Assembly: GCA_032718565.1 (NCBI GenBank)
Contig: JAVGVS010000491.1
Location: 201,691-265,690, forward strand
From: Distichodus sexfasciatus
Taxonomy: Eukaryota > Chordata > Actinopteri > Characiformes > Distichodontidae
DNA length: 64,000 nucleotides
Reading direction: 5' to 3'
Each line of letters opens with the position of its first letter. Position 1 is the stretch's first letter. A program made the translations under genes and the position numbers. Below are positions 46,057 to 56,882 of the stretch, one piece after another. The notes under the pieces are model-generated. The model was not told the DNA's origin, searched no databases, and saw nothing but the letters and a program-made list of their open reading frames with translations.

Positions 46057-46089
<33 letters not shown>

Positions 46090-46222
46090 CTCAGTCATAT
46101 GTCGTCCCATTCATTCCATATAGGTATCGTTTTGAAGCTTGATTTATGCCCCTTCATGAAAACATCATAACTCAATTTTGAAAATTTGCGACAAGCGGCT
46201 GGTTTTGCCGTGGAGGGTCACA
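45651..46222. mobile_element. Short inverted-repeat element, family T copy 2 (572 bp)
   Basis: The ends TGTGACCCTCCACGGCAAAA and its inverted partner match over 37 bp with three differences, the first 24 bp being identical. TA flanks both sides. A run of 29 T at 46061-46089 stands exactly where copy 1 has 29 mixed bases (31631-31659). No coding region. Confidence 0.8.
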
Positions 46223-46837
46223 TATACCAAGTGTTCAGCATCTGCTTCAGCTGTATGTGTTCTATGCATATTCTTTCATTTCAAACCTCTAGAAACTGCT
46301 TCGAGCTGCAAAATCTCTTCCTGTGGTGAGCGGCAGCTTTGTCTACGTAGAGTAAGAAAAAAAAAAGTGACAAATGGTAAAGTATTGCTTTAATTAGCTG
46401 CTGAGTAAGGTGTGTGGGGAACAGCGGGAATGTGAAATGTAGAGGTTATACAGGACACAGTGAGAAACGCAGTCCTCAGGGTTCTCTCAGTGCAGAGTGA
46501 CGTCTCGATCTCTATACGTCCGGAGAAAAATCCAACTCGTTCGGAGATTTCAGGGCTGTATTGATTTTTGAGCTCCATAAGACAGATCGAAACGAGTGTT
46601 CAGTAACTGTAAAAATGCGTAAGTGGGTTTTTATTTAAGAATGTCTGGTGAAAGAGGTCCTGACATGTTGACTGTAAAACCTAACACCATGTCTTAATGA
46701 AAATAATTAAGCTGAGATTACTTATTATGGTTAAGATTGGGGTTAGGTTTAATGCCCCCCCCACCAAAAAAAATAAATAAATTGAGGTTATGATGAACTA
46801 CACACCATTCCTACATTATATGTAAGAGAAAAAATTA
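46223..46837. other. No gene seen
   Basis: Unique-looking; open frames of 60-70 codons on both strands have no recognised motif. Confidence 0.5.
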
Positions 46838-46845
46838 TGTTAAAA

Positions 46846-46900
46846 ATTATTATTATTATTATTATTATTATAATTATTTTAAAAAGAATAATAATAAAGA
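46846..46900. repeat. ATT microsatellite
   Basis: (ATT)n with imperfect right side, close to the 5' end of the SINE at 46913. Confidence 0.8.
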
Positions 46901-46912
46901 AATTACAAGTAA

Positions 46913-47222
46913 GGGCGGCACTGATTTCGAACCCCTGGGACAGCCGTAGGGTCTTTCTGTGTGGAGTTTGCATGCTCTCCCTGTGTTCGCGTGGTTTTCC
47001 TCCGGGTGCTCCAATTTCCTCCCACAGTCCAAAGGCATGCAGTATAGGTCAATTGGCGAATCTAAATTGGCCCCGTAAGGCATGAATTTGACTGTGATTG
47101 TGTGAGCGTGTGTGCCCTGTGGTGTGTTGGAGCCTCCCGTACGTTGCCGGGATAGGCTCCGGTCCCCCTGCGACCCCGTTTGGGATTAAGCAGTTTGGAT
47201 AATGATGGTGGATGAATGAATG
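46913..47222 (+). mobile_element. DANA-like SINE, head partly deleted
   Basis: GGGCGGCACTG is followed directly by GATTTCGAACCCC, so most of the tRNA-like head is missing. The body (TGTGTGGAGTTTGCATG, CCTCCGGGTGCTCC, TCCTCCCACAGTCCAAAGGC) and the 3' end GGGATAGGCTCCGGTCCCCC to GATGAATGAATGA are well kept. Confidence 0.85.
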
Positions 47223-47504
47223 AAATTACTTCGTGCCTGGACCCCTAATAATAACAGGACAAATGTCCGGTTTCTCTTTTCTACTTTTGGAGACTTCCTC
47301 GACTTTAATGATCTGAGTGGAACTTTTAGCCGCTTTTTCTTATCAGCCGGTCCAGAGCAGATGTTACATGGAATTGTGGGAATAACGAGGGAAAAGTCGA
47401 GCCTCTGGGAGAGCCGGAACAGAAGGAGGGCTGGAATCAGCGCTTCATTGTTCTGTGGACACGGCTTTAATCTGGCTGTAATTGGATTGAGACTTTTCTC
47501 TTTT

Positions 47505-47600
47505 TTAGTGAGAATTGATTTTTTAAATTAGACTAAAGTGGCCTTGCTGACGTGAGTTAAAACTTTAAGCTTCTTGTTAATCTCCTAATCTTTGCACTTC
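47505..47600 (+). repeat. Direct repeat, left copy
   Basis: TTTAGTGAGAATTGATT, AAAGTGGC, ACTTTAAGC and TTGTTAATCTCCTAATCTTT GCACT reappear at 48111-48191. It has 15 extra bases in the middle compared with the right copy. Confidence 0.75.
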
Positions 47601-47639
47601 TCCTAAAAAATTACAAAACACATAAATACAGACAAAAGT

Positions 47640-48105
47640 GGCAATCAGCGGGGCACAAGCATGGAAGTGCAAAAGAGACGCAAAACAGCAAATATTCAGA
47701 TTGAGAGATAGTTATTTGAATATATTAAAATGATAATAGTTTATTTACTCTGCTAGTGTCGGCCCTCTAATTCTATACAGATATATATTCTATTCTGTAC
47801 TTCCATTGTGTTTGTAATATTTGATGCCAATTTGTTGATTAATCAAACACATTTTAATTACAGAATATATCTCATTGAATTACTTTATTACTTAGAAAAA
47901 AAGTTTGAATATAATTTCAGATTATTACTATTATTAGATTATTATTATTTGAGCATGAAAGCTCAAAAGAAAGACCAAAAAAAAAGAAATATATATTTTT
48001 ATAGTTATTTATTAGATGCTTGTCCTCAGAATCTTGAAATTACGAAACATACCTTGTTAAGGTGTTTGAACTAAGTCTATTCTAGACTACTGTAGGATTA
48101 GAATG
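47640..48105. repeat. Local duplicated block, copy 2 (partner 44590-45410)
   Basis: Shares the ordered words listed for 44590-45410. It is bracketed by the direct repeat 47505-47600 / 48111-48191. Confidence 0.65.
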
Positions 48106-48110
48106 AGATT

Positions 48111-48191
48111 TTTTTTTAGTGAGAATTGATTAAAGTGGCTAACGTGAGCTAAAACTTTAAGCTACTTGTTAATCTCCTAATCTTTGCACTC
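48111..48191 (+). repeat. Direct repeat, right copy
   Basis: Second copy of the 47505-47600 repeat, same orientation, about 606 bp further on. Confidence 0.75.
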
Positions 48192-48841
48192 CCCTTACAC
48201 TTGATGCTACCTTTTACATAAACCTCTTTACATCTCTTTTCACCTCCTCTTTTCTCTCTTGCCTGTCACTACAGACGAGAGCTCACGTTTACTAAGCGTC
48301 CTTAAGAAGAAATTTGTTGTTAAAGCCCAACATCAGCATGAACCAAAAATAGGTATAAATATATCGACAAAAGTCAAATTTGTGTGCGGTTGACCTTTGA
48401 TCTTTCAGCTGGGTTCCCTTTTTCACCTGTCGTCGCCGTGGAGACGTGGTGCTCTAATTAGACACCTCTCCCTGCGTTTTCGTCACCATGACAGCCTCTT
48501 CGTCTCTGTAGCAACCCGGTGCAGCTCGACACGTGAACGCCGACGCAGCGGTAGAGATGGTATGCCAAACACTGCGCTTAATTAAACGCCGTCTCTTTTA
48601 ATTAACGCCAACAGTTCCAGCGCCAGACACTCGCACACTCGCCTGCTTTGGGATGAACAAGACAGACGAGGAAATAAATATTAAAGTGAGACATGATAAA
48701 AAAAAATTTTCACAAACCCACCTGTCAACTTTATCTACTTTATCTACAGAGCGGTTGCTGTAAATATACAGAAAAATGCTGGAGACTCTGCAGACTCTAT
48801 AATACTGACATTTTCACTGACATTTTTTAGAGTGTGCACTA
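48192..48841. other. Unique-looking sequence, no gene seen
   Basis: GC-richer at 48400-48650, with unique-looking ATTAGACACC/TTAATTAAACG context. No coding evidence. Confidence 0.4.
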
Positions 48842-49860
48842 AGGTCTGGACGATACAACCTCAAATCAATATTACGATGTTAATTTGTGTTTCGCCTTCA
48901 TGGTTTACTGACTAGGTTTGTACTGTAAATATCAATTACAGTATTATTACTGTAAACTACAGAATATTAATATCCAATAATTCAGCTGTTTGTATTATAC
49001 AGTAAATTTACAGTGATTTTTACTTACACTGAGGTTGAAAAAACTTGCTTATTTAGTGAAAATTACCCACACTCAGTACTACTATTACTACTAATCGTAG
49101 TAATCATAATAATCATAAAAACAATAACTAGAACTGCATCCCGAATGCTATGGCCCTAGAGATATGAGCTAAAATGTAAATGAACGTGTTGTAGGTTTTC
49201 ACAAAACTTTTAGCAGGAGGAAAGGGGGCGTAGGCAAAAAGAATTCCACATTTTTCCCACACAGTTCAGGAGATACAAGCTAAAATGTATATTGGTTTGT
49301 AATAACACCACCTACAGGTGGACATGTGCCATTTTTGGTCTCTGAGATCTGACACGGAATCCTATTCGGTCCGCCACAGGGTTCGTGCTTGTATCTTTTG
49401 CTCAACTTTTATGAGCTCATCTGTACCTACTTTCTCTCTCTGCAGTTCTACAGCAAAATGAGAGCTGAGATGCATTAATAAAATGTAAGCAATGCAACAA
49501 ACGCAATATTTTATTCACTTTGTTTCTCAAATTTGTTCTTAAGTAAGTATTTTGCAAGTATAAATTTTTCTAAATGTATTAAAAACTGTGTTCTACTTGA
49601 AAAACTAAGTTCATTACATAAATTTATTCATGTATTTTGAGTTTAATACTGTAAATACAAAACCTTAGTATTTCACTGGTAAAAAGTTCAATTTGAGGAG
49701 CAGTAGTGTATGTCAATTTATCCAGCTTTAATAGCTGAGCGTATTTATAGTACAATCCTTATAGTACTGAACTAGAAATCAATAATTCTTCATTAATCAT
49801 ATTTAAGCTAAAGATGTTAATAAATTGTGATATTGATTTGAGGTTATATCATCCAGCCCT
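48842..49860. mobile_element. hAT-like family C, complete with nested insert
   Basis: The left AGGTCTGGACGATACAACCT and right (inverted) AGGGCTGGATGATATAACCT ends, both continuing into CAAATCAATAT, form an inverted repeat of about 40 bp with few differences. At 1019 bp it is far longer than the 358-bp copy at 11481-11838. The middle (about 49120-49440) looks like a separate inserted repeat. Confidence 0.7.
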
Positions 49861-50440
49861 ATGATGTAGGAAAATAACTATAATTTTACTTCTATTTGCT
49901 CTTCTCTTATTTTGTACAGCAACAGAGATACTGGCTTTAATCAAACAAAACCAAAACTTTTCACTGATAAACTTGAACTCTTCAAAGCACATTATTACAG
50001 TTGCATTAAAGCTTTTTCGTCAGACTGACAGCACCGACAGAATCTGTTGCTCAACTTTTATAACCTTTGACCACGAAGACAATAGAGCGATGATGGAATA
50101 ATAGCGACGTCGAGATGGGAAATCGTTTTGTTGAGTCTGTGCAGGAGATGGAGATAAAGCGCTGACGTGGAGCACTAATGAGGCGGATAAGATCTTTGCA
50201 GGTCGGACTCCATTAGTCCAACAGCGGATCATTTATTTCACAAGTTTTTACTGCTGTTAAAATAAAATCTGATCTGGTTTCAAAATGTCTGTGCAGGCTC
50301 TCAGTCGTCAATTTCTAAATTCTTGATGTTTTTATTGTTTTATTATTCTTGTATTATTACAATATTACTGTCTCTGAATTGTAATGCGTTGCTTGACTCC
50401 TGCATTGCATTTGAGTTACTTTCACCAAAATAAGTGTGGA
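49861..50440. other. No gene seen
   Basis: Unique-looking; nothing recognised. Confidence 0.5.
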
Positions 50441-50760
50441 AGTAGCACACTGTAAAATGCTAAAATGTAGTTTACTGCAGTTGATTCTACATCCAGTGGA
50501 GGGCGATGTGGTGCAGCATAATGACCGTAGCCATACACTGTAGCAAACAGCTCTTTTACTTGCTCAATTTTTCTTTTTTGGTCTCGCGGTGTTGGTAATT
50601 TTTTTTAATATAAAAGCAAAACTGCACTAAATTTCATGTTAAAAGTGTGTAATGAAAATGTATTGCGTATAATATTACTGAACATTTATTAGTAATGCCT
50701 TCATTAATTAATTAGTGATACAGCAAAAAGTAATATATTACTGAAATGCGCAACATGTTA
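50440..50760 (+). repeat. Interspersed repeat, copy 2 (partner at 3155-3420)
   Basis: GTGGAGGGCGATGTGGTGCA, ATAATGACCGTAGCCATACA and GTCTCGCGGTGTTGG match the first copy in order, and both pass into a TTAATA..TATTACTGAA region. Confidence 0.6.
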
Positions 50761-51480
50761 CTTATTTTTCTGTTTCTATTTACATTAGTGTCTTGTATAT
50801 AAACGCACATTTAAAAAAAATGTAAAAAACCTTTTGCTCTTAATGTCTTAGCACTAACCACCAAAGCAAATTCTGTGTATGTGACAACATATGTCTAATA
50901 ATTATACTTTCATTCACTGTTTATTTAGAGGCCAAAATATATCTTAGACATGAACTAGTCTTACACTTAGAAGTATATTTTTAAATCCTAAAAAGTAGTC
51001 GTTCAGCCCTAAGAAGTATTGAAATCGCACATACTACACATATTCTACTATTACTTTATCATTAGTATACTTGCTACTTACACTTTATTTAAATTTCTTG
51101 AATAACATTAACTTCAAGTTTATGTTTATTTTTGGTAAAGGCCGTACTCAGTTCACACGTTCCAGAATCTTCATCTTGCTTCTGAGCCTACATGTATTTA
51201 CGTCAGTCGCGGCCTCTTTGTTAGCGTCGTGGTCCCGCGCGGAAATGGTAATCAAGATGGCTGCCGCAACAATTAAAAGTGACTGGAGAGAATCAGCGTG
51301 TCGGTCATGTAATCACGCAGCCAGGCGGTGGGGAGATGGGAAATACGAATGAAGCCGTCCTCCTGCATCTGCTCTGGACTTAATTAGCTCAGAGATGGCT
51401 GCAGGTGTGTGTGTGTATGCGCGGGTTTATGTGTGTGTGTGTGTGTGGAGTTTACCATCCATTTAACTCACCAAATATCT
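50761..51480. other. No gene seen
   Basis: AT-rich on the left; 51150-51370 GC-richer and unique-looking; (TG)n at 51428-51447. Confidence 0.45.
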
Positions 51481-51492
51481 CCACTCCCTCAA

Positions 51493-51535
51493 ACAATCCA
51501 TATGTGACCCATCCGTGAAGGGGCAGTGAGCAGTT
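51493..51535 (-). mobile_element. SINE family 1 scrap
   Basis: ATATGTGACCCATCCGTGAA and GGGGCAGTGAGCAG are the inverted body words of family 1. It is immediately followed by the truncated end of a family D element. Confidence 0.45.
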
Positions 51536-52201
51536 TATTTTTGGCAGATATTTTGCACACCAAAGTTCCACTGCATGCTCAGAATTTTGGCACAAAAATA
51601 ACGCCATAGTTGTGACATTTCTAACACAGCGCCAAGTCAACCGAGCGTGAAAGCAGAGTGGAGTGTAGTGCACAACATTTTAAGAAAAAGTCACTTCCCG
51701 TCCTATGTAGTGTACCAAGTCAAATAGGGCGCATATGACACTTCATGTGCACTACCCAGTACGTAGAGATTCGTTAAGCTACAACCCCGGCTATGTCCTG
51801 AGATGCATACTACCACATAGAAAAGTATGATAAGAGCGTTTTACCTACCATACTATTAAGTGCAGTAGTACACGGCTCGGGACACGGCCCATGTTCAAGC
51901 TCATATTCGCTAAGTGAGTTGAGCTCGTAAAGCCAAGAGATTTAGCTGCTACACGACCCAGCGCATTGCTCAGAATTTTGGCACAAAATAACGCCATACA
52001 TTTTAAGACAGAAGGCGCGGCCCATGTAAAATCCCACCTCAGACCTTGGACATGCCTGTCACAAGCGCTACCTGTCCAACGTAAAATAAATGCGTCATTA
52101 AATATCGGATGGAAATATTGGGCAAATCTAAGCATCGCTCAGATGCAGATGACTTTAATAAAAGCAATTTTTGATCAATTCCGATATCATCATGCATCCC
52201 T
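51536..52201 (-). mobile_element. hAT-like family D, copy 3
   Basis: Inverted relative to copies 1 and 2. The well-kept end is at the right: TTCCGATATCATCATGCATC then CCT. Both internal direct repeat members are present (TTTTGGCACAAAAATAACGC near 51582 and TTTTGGCACAAAATAACGCC near 51975). The outer left end is missing. The 96-codon minus-strand frame at 51845-52135 aligns with the frame at 61125-61367. Confidence 0.75.
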
Positions 52202-52227
52202 AAAATGACTCAATTAAGAAAATGGAA

Positions 52228-52280
52228 GTCGCTCTGGGTTAGAACATCTCCTTAATGCTGTAATTGTAAATGTAATTACA
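52228..52280 (+). mobile_element. SINE family 2 tail, decayed
   Basis: GGAAGTCGCTCTGGGTTAGA then ATGCTGTAATTGTAAATG is a mutated version of the family 2 tail. Confidence 0.5.
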
Positions 52281-54090
52281 GCCGTTAAATAGTGGGATGT
52301 CAAAAAAACATCAAGACACAAGTGTGTGTGTGTGTATGTTTTTGAGTGTGTTGAAGGACCTTTTAGTGCTTTATGAATGCTAAAGAAAAAGCGAGAGTGA
52401 ACATTTCTCAATCAACACAGCAGTAATTACTCTCAATTTAAGAAAGAGTGTAATTGCAGAACGGCTCGTTGTCTTCCAGTGACATTTAATTGCTTGAGGA
52501 AGCAGCATTAAATGCTTGTTTTGAAATCACCCCGATCTGACAACCTCGAGGAAGGAAAACTTTGGAGAAAAACATATCTATTCTTTTATTTATGAACACA
52601 AACAGCTTTCAAATCAATATTCTGGGTTGTGGGTCTCGGTGTCCTCACATATCCTCTTTGCTTAACGCTAAAAAAGCCAATTCTGAAGAGTTTGGGCTCG
52701 TGCTGTAAATTCTGGACAGAGTTCATTCATTTTTGAAAATTAAAATAAGAAACAAAACCCAAATAATTGTTATATTCACCAAAATAAATCAAGAATAGGG
52801 TTAGGGTTAGTTATTTTCAGATGTTTCATGTTGCAAGATTAAAAATGAAATAAATATTGAAAACACTTATATTTTTGCTTTTTTTTTTTTAAATCAAACA
52901 CAACTGGTATAAACCAGAAGTGACCATAAGATGCAGAAGACTGTGTAAACATAAAAATCACTGATGTAAAAGCTTAGAAATATCAGATAATATCAATATT
53001 ATTTTTATTTGAGTGCAAAAAAGGATTTAGGAAATGACATTTATTTTTGTTGAAAATAGAGAAAAGAATATTATATAGTTTTAAATATTAATTTTACTGT
53101 AAAAACTTTTAGATGATGAAAAGTTAAAATTTACTCATTATTTTTAATTAAAGTGTTTAAACTAGTCATAAAATTATTGTAAGTTAAAAACTGAGTTGGC
53201 ATTGAAATGAATTAAGAAATTAAGAAGCTTGTGTCTTGTGTCCAGTTCAACTGACCTCTAAATAAATTGTGTCCATAAATTTGTCATTTTATGTCATTTT
53301 TCACTCTTTATATTTTATCACATCAGCATTTGATTGGCTTAGATTCCATCAGCACGTGTCCTTTAACCAGTCCAACCAATCACAGGGCTGCATTGCTGAA
53401 ATGTTTTGGGCCCACAATCTAGAGACATCCGGCAGTGTGTGAGTTAAAACGTTAGTCCCGTCTTCTCTTGTTGAATTAAAACTAATCACAAAACGTTAGA
53501 TATTATCAGTTATCAATTTTTGCCTCATCAACGTGGCGTCTCAGTCGTGGATAAAAGATTGTCAATGAATATTCTTGTGAATGGGACGGAAGCGACTAGC
53601 TCGAGGGTTTCTCAAACGGACGTGCCAGAGAAATTCAAAAACTACCCGAAAAATCGGAGCATCCAATTCGTTCTCTCTTTACGGCATTATCCTTAATGTG
53701 CTGGTGATTGGTGAACTTGGCAAGACCAAACGGCGGCGGAGCAGAGGGCGCGTGGGATCGCGGCTGTGTTTTTGCTAGCAATTACGCCGCAGCTGTTGAG
53801 GGCTTCTACATAACACACACACACACACGCCGATACACACACACACACCAGAAATAAATATATTAAAGCAGGCAATCTGTAAAGTGAGACATTGGCCGTA
53901 CGTCTCATTAAGCGCCTTTGTTCTCTCTCTGTTCACTTTTATTGGAGCACAAAGCTCTCATTAAGCAGCAGCGAGGCTAACACAGCATCACACGTTTCCG
54001 TATATATATCAGGGTCATATTTTGCTTTTATGTACTTTTATACACACTTTAACTGGAAATGTTTTAGATGAAAGAGGAAAGCGTGTGTGT
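52281..54090. other. No gene seen
   Basis: Short TG run (52321-52336), then AT-rich to 53300, unique-looking to 53800, CA runs at 53812-53847. Frames of 65-71 codons are unrecognised. AATAGGGTTAGGGTTAG near 52794 is too short to be telomeric. Confidence 0.5.
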
Positions 54091-54195
54091 TGGCCCCTGC
54101 CCAGGGTTGGTCCCCGTAAGTTCCTGGGATAGGCTTCGGTCCCCGCAACCCCAGTTGTGATTACACGGTTCGGTTAATGAATGGATGAATGTGTG
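54090..54195 (+). mobile_element. DANA-like SINE 3' end
   Basis: CCTGCCCAGGGTTGGTCCCC, CTGGGATAGGCTTCGGTCCC and TTAATGAATGGATGAATG form the 3' third of the SINE. Confidence 0.7.
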
Positions 54196-55118
54196 GCTGA
54201 ACAAAAAGGTTAAATAATATTCCAGCTGCATAATTTAGCTGCTTTTTGTGATTTGATAATAAAGGGAAATGATTGTGTCCAATCTGTGTATTGTGTCATA
54301 TCGATTGCGCCTGAATTAAATCAAAATTTTATTGTATCAGACTATAAATGTTTGTACATTTAATTGATATAATATCGTATTGTGATTAATCTTGTGATTT
54401 ACACGCCTAGTTTTTAACTCCTCTAACCCAGAGTTTCTAGTTGCATATTTTTAGATCATTTTTGGGCCAAATCCCTAACCGTTACACTATCACCTGCCCT
54501 GGATGGAAAGTAAATACACTCACAGGTTTTCATACCATGTAATCAGACTTCTGCTTAAGATGATAAAGTGCGTCGGTGCTTGATAAAGAGGTTAATACAC
54601 TGACACGCGCAAATTCTAACCTGCATTATTGTCATTCCTCTTCTGTATTGTTATTTCAGGATATTGAACATCACCCGAATCTCGGCGGTTGCACCTCTGG
54701 GCCGGACGTAACCACCTCACTGGAGCGAAGGGGCGTTAAGCATTCATGAGAAGGTAGTTTTCAATTTTGTCGCTCCTAACAATGATTTAATGCAGCGTTC
54801 GCAGTCCCAGAACTGCAGAGGAATTGATGGATATTTCAGTGAATGAATCACGATAAAGTTTGATATCTGGCTTGTGCTTCGTGTGCAGTCTTATTAGACT
54901 GTACAAATGAATTTGGGAGATTGCCTTTATGGGAAGGGTTAGATATTTTTATCGGAAGTGAAACAGTATGGTAGTGAGAGCAGCTGTGTTTTATTGGCGT
55001 TGATTTATCGGTTGGTACGACAGTTAGAATTTGCAGGTAAAGCTGGAAAAAGATGTGATTTGCGTCGAATAGAAATAGAAAATATTGACTCTGGTGTATA
55101 TATCGTGCTGTATTTACT
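54196..55118. other. No gene seen; hAT-like end at 54345-54412
   Basis: ATATAATATCGTATTGTGAT, then TTAATCTTGTGATTTACACG and CCTAG, is the inverted hAT-like end related to 32516. A SINE head scrap (AATCCCTAACCGTTACACTA) lies at 54469-54490. The 104-codon minus frame at 54848-55162 is unrecognised. Confidence 0.45.
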
Positions 55119-55460
55119 AGAGACGGCACCGATCGGATACGTGGATGGCATATCGGTCTCATAACAACTCAAACAGCTGGATCGGGCATCGGTGGCATTG
55201 GGCCGATCTGTAATTGGTTCTGCATGGGAAGTGTGACTGTGGTAAAGCTGGTTTATTGATCAACATTCACACTAATTCCTACATATTGATATGACAATGA
55301 GCAGAACAAGCAACACAACACACTACAAGCCCAAAAGCACATCACACCATTATACTGTTTCATTTCCTTAACAACACCAGCTCTCACTCACAATCTCTGT
55401 GTTCCTGATGCTTTTAGCGCCGCAGGATTAGGAAGCGTCACTAAAGTACACAACTGGAAA
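55119..55460 (+). mobile_element. Interspersed element, family E copy 2
   Basis: AGAGACGGCACCGATCGGAT at the left, then ATCGGTGGCATTGGGCCGAT and the same ordered words as 11950-12328. This copy has 40 extra bases near 55145-55185 or the other copy has lost them. Confidence 0.65.
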
Positions 55461-55479
55461 GTACTGGGTTGGAAATGAC

Positions 55480-55555
55480 ATGGGTTCGGGATAGTCTCTG
55501 GTCCCCCTGCCCCTGATAGGGATTATGCGGTTCAGATAATGAATGAATGTGTAGT
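55480..55555 (+). mobile_element. DANA-like SINE 3' end
   Basis: TTCGGGATAGTCTCTGGTCC, CCCTGATAGGGATTATGCGG and AATGAATGAATG. It follows family E after about 20 bp. Confidence 0.6.
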
Positions 55556-55639
55556 TAAGCTCAGGAATAAAATATTTAAATTATATTTTTATGCTCATGC
55601 TTATGATTTGATATGAATGGAAGTGACGGTGGTACTTTA

Positions 55640-55755
55640 TCAATCACCGGCTGCTTAAGTGACTGAATTGAAATTGTATTGTGACATATTTTGTGATATC
55701 GGAAGACGTCAAATCGTTTTCCATTGATTCTCGATGAAAATATACACCTCTAGGA
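55640..55755. mobile_element. hAT-like end
   Basis: The inverted sequence (minus strand) CTAGAGGTGTATATTTTCAT, then CGAGAATCAATGG, resembles other hAT-like ends in fish. One end only. Confidence 0.35.
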
Positions 55756-55782
55756 TTTATATTAGTGTTCCGAGAACACTGA

Positions 55783-56032
55783 ACCTTATTCACCAACTTT
55801 TCACAAGGATCCTGACATTCATTACTGCTTTCTTGCGATTTGTTCTTAGGTAAGACGTCTGCAACTGCTGAAGAACACTCATGAAAATTTTGTGGCATAT
55901 GTGTGAAAGTGTAAACCACTAGAAGTTTGTTTTTTCATCAGTTCTGCACCCAAACTCAAGGCTTAAATGTCTTAATTTTCTTAGGAACAAACGTAACAGA
56001 ATGACTGAAGGAAATATTGGTGAATGAGGCCC
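55783..56032. mobile_element. 250-bp inverted-repeat element
   Basis: ACCTTATTCACCAAC at the left and ATATTGGTGAATGAGGCCC at the right are inverted (GGCCTTATTCACCAA-type), with GTTCTTAGG and TTAGGAACAAA inside also inverted. No coding region. Class uncertain, possibly Harbinger-like. Confidence 0.5.
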
Positions 56033-56697
56033 TTTGATAGCGCAGTGTTTTTGGGATTACTTTCATGTAGAGGCAATTCCTAAAATACTTTTCTCTCCTT
56101 GTCGAGTGAAATGAGTTCATCAATCCCATTCTTCCTCTGTGCATTTGGGTCGGAGAGAAGCACCGGCGCTTAGTTTAGCTTAGCTTAGAAAAATCAATGT
56201 TGGGGTTCAGGTGAAGCTTTCTAGCAGCTCTTCGAGGAATATAAACAGCCTTCTTAACCTTGCATTGCATATTTCAAAACTTTATTCACTTCAGTTTTAA
56301 TTCTGCAGCTGCTTCTTCCTTGATAAAGCCTCACCTCATGTGGCTTAAAAAAATCTCATGCTAATTTGCAGCATTGTAACACTAAAGCTAACCTAGAATG
56401 AACTTTTAATCGTTAAGTAAGGTTTAGATGGCAGTGAAATTGAGGGTTAATTTTCAAAAGCACTGCCTCTTTAAGAAATAATATTCTGCCTTAACACTCT
56501 CTGAGTGTGTAGCGTGAGCAGAGTGAGTTAAGTCGGTTGAGTTTCTGGTTTTATATGTTTCATCATTTAAGTTTTTAAAACTTTGTCAGCCCTCGCAACC
56601 TCGCAGTGTGGCTTTGTCACACTTTGTGCTTTCGAACGTTGTCACCAGTGAAGCTGTGTACCATCACTTCCTGTTTAGATCAGCTGTTTCAGACACA
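56033..56697. other. Unique-looking sequence upstream of the THAP relic
   Basis: No gene is recognised. The last 60 bp carry CACTTCCTG (an ETS-type site) before the ATG of the relic, but no TATA box. Confidence 0.4.
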
Positions 56698-56882
56698 ATG
56701 GCCGCCTCCTCTCGCCGGTGTTACTGTAGTGTACCTGGCTGCTCTATTTCATAATAACGACACCGTCAACGTCAACATTTCCCTGAAGATGAAAACCTAC
56801 GAAAAAACCTGGGCGAGGTTAATCAGAAGGGACGATCTTTTAATGTACTTCGTGCATGCACTTACGTCAGCAGCATACACTT
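56698..56882 (+). pseudogene. THAP zinc-finger domain, broken
   Basis: From the ATG at 56698 the frame reads MAASSRRCYCSVPGC, the start of a THAP domain (C-x4-C with the SVPGC signature common in fish THAP proteins). Two consecutive stops follow at 56752-56757. It then reads HFPEDENLRK, shifts frame at a run of A to read TWARLIRRD, and returns to the first frame for SFNVLR and TYVSSIHL. THAP domains need a third cysteine in the C-x2-H pair (usually VCSxHF); here it is serine. THAP proteins bind DNA through this C2CH zinc finger and are also found in P-element-like transposases. Nothing after the domain is recognisable, so I cannot say whether this was a host gene exon or a transposon. Confidence 0.7.

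Noticed and set aside
52794..52812. Telomere-like TTAGGG repeats (also 43795 and 43360)
   Set aside because: Only about two units; expected by chance in this length.
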